Of a stretch of DNA of 64,000 bases, positions 55,634-64,000 are shown one piece after another (the stretch's first letter is position 1; each line of letters begins with the position of its first letter). A program made the translations under genes and the position numbers. Origin of the DNA: Microdochium bolleyi. Its lineage: Eukaryota > Ascomycota > Sordariomycetes > Xylariales > Microdochiaceae. The notes under the pieces were generated by a model. That model was not told the DNA's origin. It saw nothing but the letters and a program-made list of their open reading frames with translations, and made no database searches. Location of the stretch: NCBI GenBank assembly GCA_001566295.1, contig KQ964249.1:1178001-1242000 (forward strand), given 5' to 3'.

Positions 55634-57624
55634 TCAATCCCGCTTCACCTCAATCCCCTTCGCGTCCGCCGGCGACGGCATAGCAACATTGACAGGCACC
55701 GGCACGCCCTCGTACGCCTGGACCGCATACCACCGGCGAAGGCCTTCCTCCTCGTCCCCGTGAACACCACCGCCGCCACCACTGAAAGTGCTGTCGCTCA
55801 GATACTTGAAGTCCAGGCCCCTGAGCTCCTCCTCCTCTGTCGCCCGGAGGTGCAGCCCGGGAATCTTGTCGATGATGAACAGCAGTAGGCACGACACGAC
55901 GAAGCTCCATGCCGCGCACGTCAGCGCTGCGGCAAGCTGGTAGCCCATCTGGACCCAGTTGCGCTCCCACCAGCCGCCCGCGTACGTGGAGCCGCTGGCG
56001 CCGTCGAGCGCGGGCACAAACGTCGCCGCGAAGAAGCCCGTGAGGATGTCCCCGACGACGCCGCCGACGCCGTGGATCGCAAAGATGTCGAGCCCGTCGT
56101 CGACGGCCCGCCCGCGGATCACGAGCCGGTGCTTGTGCCGCACCACGTAGAACGAGCACACCGCCGTCAGCGCGCCGACGAGCGCGGCCGTGTACACGGG
56201 CACGTAGCCCGCCGCCGGGGTGATCCCGACGAGCCCCGCGATGATGCCGCTGCAGAAGCCGACGATGCTAAACTTGCCGCCCGAGGCCGTCGTGTTGAAG
56301 CCGTCGATGCTACCGCCGCCGCCGCCGCCGCTGGCAGGGGACGCGGTACCTCCTGTAGCATCGCCGGCAGCGCTGCTGCCGATGTTGTTCTGGCGCTTCC
56401 GCGAGTGCAGGTGCTCGTGCACGTACTCTAGCGCGCTCCACGCCAGCCCGCCGCCGCAGGCGGCCAGGTTGGTGTTGACGACGACGTAGATGGAGCGCAG
56501 GGACAAGTTGGCCGTCGACGCACCGTTGAAAGCGAACCAGCCGAACCAGATGAAGACGGTGCCGAGGCCGACGAGGAACGGGTTGTGCGGCTGGACGTGC
56601 TGGCGCCGGGGCTTGGCTGTCGTCGCTGCTGTCTTCTCCGCGCCTTCAGGCTGGGCAGCGGGCGGCGTCATCTCGCCGCTGGCTGTCGCCGGCGAGGATG
56701 AGTTCGCTGCCGCCGTTGTCGTGGTCGTGGTCGTTGTCGCCGTGTTGCTGGCCGTGGCAGCCTCCTCCTCGTGCCGCACGCGGGGCCCGAGCATGATCGA
56801 CCACGCGAGCGCCCCGAAGCCCGAGGCGATGTGCACGGGGCCGGAGCCGGCAAAGTCGTACACGCCGAGCTTGTAGAGCCAGCCGGAAGGGTTCCATTCC
56901 CAGTACGCGAGTCTACAAGGACGATTCGAGGGGTGTTTGTCAGTCAAAAATCTACCAGGGAGAGAACCTTTGAGGGAGACGAGAAAGCACTTACACGTAA
57001 TACACAAAGGTCGTCCAGCACAGCAGGAAGACCATGCTCGGGAACAGCCTGCCGCGCTCCAGCATGGCGCCCGCGAGGATCATGGCTGTGGCCGTGACAA
57101 ACGTCATCCCGAACGCCGCGTACAGGATGTCCGGGATGCCGCTGTTGGCCAGGGAGGGCTGCGCGCCGACGTTGTGCAGCCCCGCGAGCGAGAGGTCGCC
57201 CCAGCCGGGGCCCGTCGTGTGCGACTGGTACAGCGAGTACCCGTAGACCCAGAACTGGATCCCGCACGCGCTGGCGCAGAAGAGCGACTGGAAGACCATT
57301 GTGAGCGCGGACTTGCGGCGGTGCATGCCGGCGTAGAGGAAGCCGATTGCCTGTAGGTGCGTAGTGACCTTGTCAGCGTCCCAGCGTGCGACTTGATCCC
57401 TTTTCTTCTTCTGTGAAAAGTCTTGTATACAAGACGCGGGGGGCGAGGGGCAGAACGGATGGGATACGTACAGGAGTGATCTGCCAGCATATGATGGTGG
57501 CGACCAGCAGCCAGCACAGGTCGCCCTTGTCGTAGGGAACATTGAGGTTCTGTGTCACGGGGTCACCGCCGAAGGGGTTGTCCTCGTAGGCGGGCCACTC
57601 GGTGATGGGCGTGATTTCGCTCAT
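55634..57624 (-). CDS. Ammonium transporter (AMT/MEP/Rh family)
   Basis: Three exons on the minus strand: 57472-57624, 56995-57350 and 55634-56912 (introns of 121 and 82 bp), giving 595 residues. A plasma-membrane ammonium permease like fungal MepA/MeaA and yeast Mep proteins, with eleven expected membrane segments. The family signature YDFAGSGPVHIASGFGAL contains the first pore histidine, H197. The second is H450 in DIFAIHGVGGVVGDILTGFFA. NPFLVGLGTVFIWFGWFAFNG also matches. It is longer than usual (about 450-500) because of two low-complexity insertions in loops: a Thr/Ala/Ser-rich one (about 222-270, with eight consecutive Thr) and a Gly/Ser-rich one (about 345-375). The cytoplasmic C-terminus is acidic. 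Substrate assignment is firm; sensor versus bulk transporter is unknown. Confidence 0.92.
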
Positions 57625-58268
57625 GGCGGGCGAGCGGTGCTAGGAGTTCCCTTTGTTCTCGAGCCCTATGCAAGAGGTAAGAGACAGAGCAATTGTCGTG
57701 TGATCGATGGTGGCCGTCGTATGAGCGGGATGAACTGGCAATGTATTGTTGCGACAGTCATGAGCGAAGAAGCACTCGACCTACACAGTCGTGCTCGACG
57801 GGATCCGGGATCGGCAGGACAGAGCAGCAGAGACACGGCAGGCTTCCTTTATGGTAGCACTTCAGTGCCTTGGCACCGTGCTTGCTGAGGGAAAGCTGAA
57901 TCCAGCATATACATCCGTTATCTCTGATGCCAAGACAATGTGTTCGCGTCCCGTCTGTAATCTCAGCACCGCATTCCCATGATGCTACCATGGTGTCTTC
58001 GCGCCAGGAGACAATTTAAGCCTACATCGTTATCAAGCGCCTTAGAAAAGCCCGAGAACCAGCTGTACTTGTTTCGCTTGGGCTCGACAGCGACACAGTC
58101 TGCATCACCAGTGTAGGACAACGATGCGAGAGAGGTGCTTCCTGTGTACCAGACATGCCGAGGCTGGTCGATCCTCCAAAGCCACGGAGACCCAGCCAGT
58201 GACGCAGCAACGAATTCGGTGGCTTATCCGTTGCGCATGGCACGAGTAATGGCAGGCCTCGAGATATC

Positions 58269-58303
58269 CATGCTCAGTAACCGTGCTCAGTGACCGTGCT
58301 CGC
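58269..58303. repeat. Short tandem repeat, 13-bp unit
   Basis: Two near-identical copies of CRTGCTCAGTRAC followed by a partial third (CGTGCTCGCG). It lies about 650 bp upstream of the ammonium transporter start. Confidence 0.7.
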
Positions 58304-58410
58304 GAATTCGGCCGTGGCTGTCTCGCCGCTGTGTCTTGCCAAGAGATAAGACGTCCTTCTCCAGCCAAGGCCTAGGTACCCAGTCTCGATCTCCAACATC
58401 CTGACTAAGG

Positions 58411-58428
58411 ACCTGGGGTACCTGGGGT
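58411..58428. repeat. Perfect 9-bp tandem duplication
   Basis: ACCTGGGGT twice in direct succession, about 0.8 kb upstream of the ammonium transporter start and 30 bp from a CCTAGGTACC element (58371-58380). Confidence 0.85.
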
Positions 58429-59517
58429 ATTATGGCAGAGCAAGACATGGCAGGCTACAGAGAAACCATCCACAGAGGTCACAGAATTATACCAAGCACG
58501 CATCAGATTGAAATTGAGCTCGAAGGACGACATCTAGTACAGAGCAGTATTACTGACCATTCGACCTTGCATCAGAGGAGAACTAGGAATAGCCAGCCCA
58601 GAGCCGCACTAGGTGGCTTATGCACTCCCTGCCTATCTCGCCCGAGTCTACCCCAAGCTTCCACCCCACGGTTTCCTTATCACATACGGACGAGGGCGGA
58701 GCCCCTCGGCCCCTGGCCTGTATAAACAACGAACCAATCACCTTCAACCCATCCGTCTCCTTCCAGCCATTCACCGTTCCTCCTGGCCTCCGGTAGTGAC
58801 CCGTGTGGCGGCCTGTCCCGTCCAGTAAATCCGGTAGGGGTCATTGCAAGTGCTCAGCTTGGGCTTCTTGGTACCTTGCATGCTTCTCCTTATCTACACA
58901 TATCTGTGGCTAGCATTTCCCAAAAGGGACATGTCTTCCCGAGGGATGGCGTCCGCAATGACGACAACCTGGACAACCTTTATGCCCGACCCTAGCATGA
59001 AGCACGGAGCATGAAGCACAGGCAGCCCTCTCAAGTCCTGGGATTGGAAAAGAGGAAGAGAGAAATGAGCAATGGCCTTGACTGGGGACTGCGATCAGAC
59101 CTCGAACATAATTCGCCGTGCCTGCGAGGGAAATGCCGAGCATCCGAATTTCGACCGCAAAGCACCAACGTAGAGTTCAAGGTCCTGCTGAGATGTGTCG
59201 CCTGTGATCGTATTCTCGTCAGCTGTCTCCCTCTACTGCTACAAGCTTGATCACAACATTGATGCAAAAAGCCCCTAATGAAGGGATTATGGCTAATGGC
59301 GCTACATGAACTCTCGAGACTGCAGACATATCGAATGAACCCTTCTGCTGTAGGGTCTCTTCATTTCGCTGTCTCATTGTCTAGCATACGCATGGTGCAC
59401 CGGATGCTGTTCTCTCTCTTTGTGATGTTCTAAACCAACAAGACCACAAACACGCTTCACGCGCCATGGTCCGCTTGGAAGTCCCCATGAGACCAAAGTA
59501 TGGTCATTGCTCTGTCA

Positions 59518-62236
59518 TCATGCCGCAACTGCCGTGCCGTTGCTCGCGGCACTCCCACCGTCTTCCACCTCCGCAGCAGCGAGTTGCTTCTGCGCGGCCT
59601 CAAGGAACCTTGGTCGCCAGCGCTGCAGGTACTTGGCCGCGATCGGCCGCGCATCCTCATAGTCCGTCCACACGCCCTCGACCGCGTCAAGCGCAATCTC
59701 GCGCACGGGCGGGCGCATCATGACGAGGTAGTACAGACTCGTCAGCGCGAGATTCACAAGACTAGGGTCGCGGCACAGCTCCTTGACGCGCGAGAGGATC
59801 TGCGCATTGAGCTCGGGTAGCTCGCCGAGGAACCGTGTGAGGACCTTGTCCTGCGCGTGCAGGTATGGGAAGATGCCGTCGAGGAGGCGCAGCGCCCACT
59901 TGTCATAGTGGGATGGCGGGTTCCATGGCTCCGCGGACGCTGCCGCAGCTCGCTGCTGCATCCGGTCATTGTACCACTCCTCGCTGAGCCATGAGACCGC
60001 CGCATCTATGCGCTTCCGGAAGTCCTCGAGGATGTACGAGTACAGGAGGTCCCGGATGGAATTGCTGATGTTGACCTGTGGTAACGAGATCTTGCTGTTT
60101 TCGTCGTCCTTGATCGTGGACTCGTCGAGTCCGGAACTCGCACGCGTCGCCAGTCGCGCCAGGACAGTAATCCAGGACTCACGGTCGTACGAGCTTGCCG
60201 CGAGTCGGTTTATGCCGGCCTTGGCCCTCTTCACCGCAGGATCTTCGAGCGTCCGCATGGCCCCAAAGACTCTTCCTACAGAGCTCTGTCCAACCTTGGC
60301 AGCCTGCTCTGCATTGAGTGTCGGTGGTGGAGGCAGCTTGAAGGTAGGTAGCGTCAAGGATCCCAGCGCGACTGGCTTCTGTCTTTCGCCGCCATCGTCG
60401 GCGCCCGACGAATCCAGCTTGTTCAGTATTTGCTCCGTGTCTTCCGCTGCGAAGTAATCTGGCTCGTAATCGTCGTCATCTTCGTCCAGGTCTAGCTTCG
60501 CGGTCTCGGGGTTGATGACAGCAGGCGATGCTTCATGCAGTATTGACAGCCTTTCGCGAATTGCCTACGGAACATTCAGCTAATCTGTTCACGTGGGAAA
60601 CTGTCAATGTTGACTTACACCAATAGCTCGGTCCAGCAGAGCGGTGTCCAGACCGGTAATTGTGCGAATACTTATCCGGGCGGCCAGGGATGCTGCAACG
60701 AGATCGGGCACGTGTACGCTCCTGATCGCGGCATCTTGCGTCAGCGAGAATACCTCAGCCAGACTGTGAGTGGCTGCCGGGTCCAGTGGCGCAATATTCA
60801 GCACAGGCTCGCCTGATACAGCACCTGTGCGTTGGCGTTTCGCTTCGTACTCGTCAGCTGGCGCCGGCGAAGGCCGTTTTTGACCTGCATTATTGAAGAT
60901 CTCGGCGCGAGCACGCATCAGACGTTCGGCATGCTGTTGTATGCGTCCAGCGAGAGGGTTATTGGGATCCCTGGTAGATATTAGCTGCCGTTTCGATGCG
61001 ACCCGAACACTTGAGATTTACCGTCTAGCCAAGTGCATACATAGCATCCTGGTTGTTTTCTCCATCGATTTGATGAGAACTTTGTTCTTGGGTGTCATAG
61101 GCGAATTCGCAAGCTTCAGCGGGTTGAAGTTGAGAACGACGTTGATGATACGCGTCGACGTAGCGGGTCGAGCTCTGATCAGAACGGATAGTGTGTTAAG
61201 AGTGCCATCGATGAGAAGGGCATCGCTGTATTCCATGTTATTGTCAGTATGTGTGCTTCAGATATTGTGTTCACAGCATGGGACAACCTCACCTGCTATT
61301 TTCCTGCAGAACAGCTAGCATCCTGTCTAGTACTCCGAACGCCTCGGCTTCCAGACTCGGAGGGTCCAACAAGGGATGGTTTGGTGTCACCATGCGAAGA
61401 GATATGTCCAGAGGGTCGCTCCGCTGCGAGTAGGGTTAGTACAGGAAGGCTACACTCAGTATGCAGAGAATGGAGCAACGTACTCGTGGTTCTTGATGTA
61501 CACTTGCGGTTTGCGCCAACACCACACGCTGGGCGAACTTGACGCAACAGATCCGCACGGTGGAGGGAGATGAGTCCCATATCTGGAAGATCCGAGCCTT
61601 GATGGCTACCAACCGCTCCCATGATGACGTATCGTAGGCATTGCCAATTCTGACAGGTAGGTACATGAGTCAGCGAAGTTCACATACATACCGGGAGCAT
61701 GAGGAAAGCCCTGTCCATCTCGTTCATCATTCCATCATGTCCTGAGCAGATGAACAATGGCATGCGGTACGAGTGGCATGCATATCTGACACGCACATAT
61801 GCAATATCCGCAAGATCGAGCGAGGGGACGAGAGCACGACTACGAGGAGCAAGCGGGGAGAAAGGTCTACGAGATGGGCAGGGGACGGATTGACCTACAT
61901 CCACCTCAGCGCAATGGGGTATATGCTTGCAGAAGCCTGAATGGCGCTTCTGAGCACTATGATGTCCTGCTTCGGGTCCTCAAGGAGCAGCTTGAGAGTC
62001 TCAAGCACTATTATGCACCAGGTCTCCTTCTGGCTGATCGGCGCGACTGGCGAGGCGAAGGCCTCACACAGGAACTCGGTACCCCATCTCCGGAACTCGA
62101 CCTTTGCTGTTGGACCGATGATGGGCAAGGTTGCCTGTATGACTTGTGGGTAATAGCTCACTTCGCCAAGGACAAGTTTGCGCGCATCTTCGAGCTGCCG
62201 GATCTGGTCGGGCACGGATAGTTGTGAGGAAGCCAT
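59518..62236 (-). CDS. PTA1: mRNA cleavage and polyadenylation factor subunit PTA1 (symplekin family)
   Basis: Six exons on the minus strand: 61899-62236, 61484-61649, 61293-61423, 61022-61225, 60619-60970 and 59518-60564, giving 745 residues. Pta1/symplekin is the scaffold of the CPF 3'-end processing complex, binding Ssu72 and the phosphatase module. The N-terminus (SVPDQIRQLEDARKLVLGE, then YYPQVIQATLPII and VEFRRWGTEFLCEAFASP) and SWERLVAIKARIFQIWDSSP, VRICCVKFAQRVV and DALLIDGTLNTLSVLIRARP are the symplekin/Pta1 helical repeats. Introns 2-6 are 51-67 bp. Intron 1 (61650-61898, 249 bp) is unusually long, but exon 2 continues the family pattern; a small extra exon inside it is not excluded. 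The C-terminal half is helical with an acidic DEDDDDYEPDYF patch. Confidence 0.87.
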
Positions 62237-63004
62237 GCCGGGCGATGCGACGTTTCACGAAATCCAGAGAACAAGTGTGCCGGTGTCGCCGCTGGCGCGC
62301 AGGTGCGCAGACGCTGGCGGATTTGCTGGCTGATCTCAGGGTCGCCGTCGTCAAGTCGCCAGAGAAGCTGGCTGATGTTGATCGTCTCGGTTCAGGCGCA
62401 GTGAGGCGGGCAAGCGCATGCACCGAGTAGTCGTTGACTCCCTACTGTCCCATGCAATGTAAATGGAGCGCGTGAAGTCGGTGCGCAACTATGCTCTACA
62501 ACGTCGTCGGCACGAAGACGGAAACAATGACGACTCGTCAAGCTTGCATGGTCAAAGTGCTGCTGCCCACGAGCGCACGCTGTTTTAAGCTGGGAGAAGT
62601 CGGCGTCTGTAGTCGATGGTTCTGGTCGCCGGGTTCGTCGTAATATCGTCACTCGCAATGGTCGCGGGCGCAAAAGCTCGTAGCCAGAACTTGGAAATGT
62701 CGAAGTGGAGGGTTTGCGAAACATCAATTGGCAATGAGCACGCGTGCAAGGGTTGAGCAACACGGGTCTGCACCAAGCAAGCTGGAGCTCCGTCGTCATA
62801 ATTAGCGCCAGCAGCAGGCTCCATGCATGCATGCTCTGCACAATACGTGCACAAGTCTCTTGTGCAAAGACCCTGGCTCATCATCGCAAATCCCAAGTCC
62901 ACCACCACCGGCAAGGTGCCTCACGAGCTGCATCAGCCGATCCGATCTCGAAGTCCCAGCTCACTCAACGCACCGCCGAGCACACACACACACACACACA
63001 CAAT
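62237..63004. promoter_or_regulatory. Divergent promoter region between PTA1 (-) and COA3 (+)
   Basis: About 770 bp with no recognisable gene. A (CA)11 tract ends two bases before the COA3 start codon. Open frames on the minus strand (62392-62914) have no family resemblance. Confidence 0.5.
62981..63002 (+). repeat. (CA)11 microsatellite in the COA3 5' leader
   Basis: Eleven uninterrupted CA units, followed by AT and then the ATG of COA3. The tract must lie in the 5' UTR, next to the initiation site. Confidence 0.95.
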
Positions 63005-63463
63005 ATGTCTGGGTATGCGAAGAATCTGCTTCCTACCTGGTCCCCATATCCACCGAAGCAACAGCTAACCCTTCAATGCGACACGCAACAGACAAGGCGG
63101 TTTCGGACGCCAGTCGTCCTATTACGACAGCAAGCTGCGGCAGTCCCCCGCGCTCATCCGCGCCCGCCGGCCGTATCTCTTCAAAAACGTCATGGTCGGT
63201 GTCGCGACGGCCGGCCTCGCCGCTAGTGTCTGTATGTAGCCCAACCGCCTGCGCCTGCCACTTCTCCCACCCGTCGCCAATTTCGTGGGCCCGACAGCCC
63301 CAGGACAGCTTGGGAAACCCATGTCTCGCGAGCTGTATGCTGACACTGAAGGGCCAAACTTGCAGATATCTACACACTCAACGCCGTGGGCCAGGACGAG
63401 TTCGATGACGTCAAGGTTCCTGGAACGACAACGACGACGACAACAACGCAGACGAAGAAGTAA
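63005..63463 (+). CDS. COA3: Cytochrome c oxidase assembly factor 3 (COA3/Cox25)
   Basis: Three exons: 63005-63012 (only 8 bp), 63092-63231 and 63366-63463, giving 81 residues. Coa3 is a small inner-mitochondrial-membrane protein that, with Cox14, binds newly made Cox1 and regulates its translation and assembly. Splicing yields MSGQGGFGRQSSYYDSKLRQ in two blocks, then SPALIRARRPYLFKN, one membrane segment (VMVGVATAGLAASVYIYTL) and AVGQDEFDDVKVP, the characteristic family ending. A poly-Thr tail (seven Thr) and QTKK finish it. Introns are 79 bp (donor GTATGC) and 134 bp (donor GTATGT). Without exon joining the locus shows only unrelated frames, so automated annotation may miss it. Confidence 0.88.
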
Positions 63464-64000
63464 TGACTGGACAGGCGGGACAGGTGACGGCAGATGAGAC
63501 AAGCGTGTGCGAATAGGCAGTGTATAGTACAAGAATTCCGGCAAACACTCATGTACATTTTACAGGGTAGTCGCTTTGGTCTGTTTACTCTCAAGGACTG
63601 GGTAAAGCATGATACATGGAGCGCAGGATGAGACAAGATGGACACAAAGGCGAGGCACATACCACGGCGTTTTGGGGCTTTCAGCATATTTTCTCTTCAG
63701 TTCACATTCACAATCCCGACTCCTCTAAAGGTCAAAACTCAGAGCTCAAATTTGCAACATTGGTGTTTGTCACGTTTCTTGACAAGATGAGAGCGCAATT
63801 GCTCCGTCAAGTGTTTAGACCAGTTGTGTATGTAAGAATCGTTGAGTAAGGAGTGCGCAGCGGTGTATCTAAAGCTACGTGGTATCGTGACCCTGTATGG
63901 GCATGTCTGCGAATAACCATTAAAACGCCAGAAAACGCCACAGTACTTGCATTGCACAAGCCGTGGTACTGCAAATTCCGCGCCGAGAAACAAGAGAAGC
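63464..64000. other. Region downstream of COA3 to the window edge
   Basis: About 540 bp with no recognisable coding sequence; probably the COA3 3' UTR and spacer. The last 250 bp are AT-richer. Confidence 0.4.

Larger units (their letters stand above)
57625..59517. promoter_or_regulatory. Region upstream of the ammonium transporter; 3' end of PTA1
   Basis: About 1.9 kb between two minus-strand genes. It contains GATA-type sites (57918, 58344, 58890), a 13-bp direct repeat of CGTGCTCAGTRAC type (58269-58303), and a tandem ACCTGGGGT pair (58411-58428) beside CCTAGGTACC. No gene recognised. AreA-type control of the transporter is plausible but not shown by site density. Confidence 0.4.

Noticed and set aside
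1..64000. Transposons, CRISPR arrays, secondary-metabolite backbone genes, viral insertions
   Set aside because: No transposase, reverse transcriptase, terminal repeats, spaced palindromic repeats, PKS/NRPS domains or viral genes were seen on either strand.

Overview
The window is nuclear DNA of a filamentous ascomycete, most likely a Sordariomycete. The evidence is GC-rich coding sequence, short introns (mostly 51-145 bp) with GTRNGT donors and CTRAY-type branch sites, closely spaced genes on both strands, and typical filamentous-fungal gene models (PARP without zinc fingers, MEP-type ammonium transporter, SPT2, CVNH lectin, DUF7730-like protein). I cannot name a genus. No rRNA, tRNA, CRISPR array, transposon or viral gene was found. 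Exon joins were worked out by hand from reading frame, splice signals and family motifs, and every multi-exon model below is phase-consistent.

Layout. 0-5 kb: threonine aldolase (partial, -), an unusual 22-bp-period repeat array, a GT17 glycosyltransferase (+) and a secreted cyanovirin-N-like lectin (+). 4.7-13 kb: a DUF7730-like protein (-) and a very large ankyrin protein (+) whose N-terminal part looks like a nucleotidyltransferase fold. 13.5-25.5 kb is a housekeeping block: MTD1 (-), MMS19 (+), signal peptidase SPC2 (-), EMC3 (+), RNA polymerase III subunit RPC25 (-) and a NUFIP1/CCCH protein (+). A 2.7-kb gene-poor stretch follows. 28-42 kb: NSA2 (-), mitochondrial bL21m (+), MPS1 kinase (-), ribosomal P2 (-), SPT2 (+) and PARP (+).

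44-64 kb: NCS1 nucleobase permease (+), F-box protein (+), secreted alpha/beta hydrolase (+), cystathionine gamma-lyase (+), ammonium transporter (-), the polyadenylation factor PTA1/symplekin (-) and the COX assembly factor COA3 (+). Long intergenic stretches at 41.6-44.4, 48.4-51.2, 52.6-53.8 and 57.6-59.5 kb lie upstream of the permease, hydrolase, lyase and ammonium transporter, which fits larger promoters for regulated genes. Housekeeping genes are mostly arranged head-to-head over 0.4-1 kb.

There is no gene cluster with a single shared pathway. Several divergent pairs share a theme: SPC2/EMC3 (ER membrane-protein biogenesis), NSA2/bL21m (ribosomes) and RPC25/NUFIP (small-RNA production and snoRNP assembly). 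The two observations most worth following up are the nucleotidyltransferase-like module fused to ankyrin repeats and the 22-bp repeat array.
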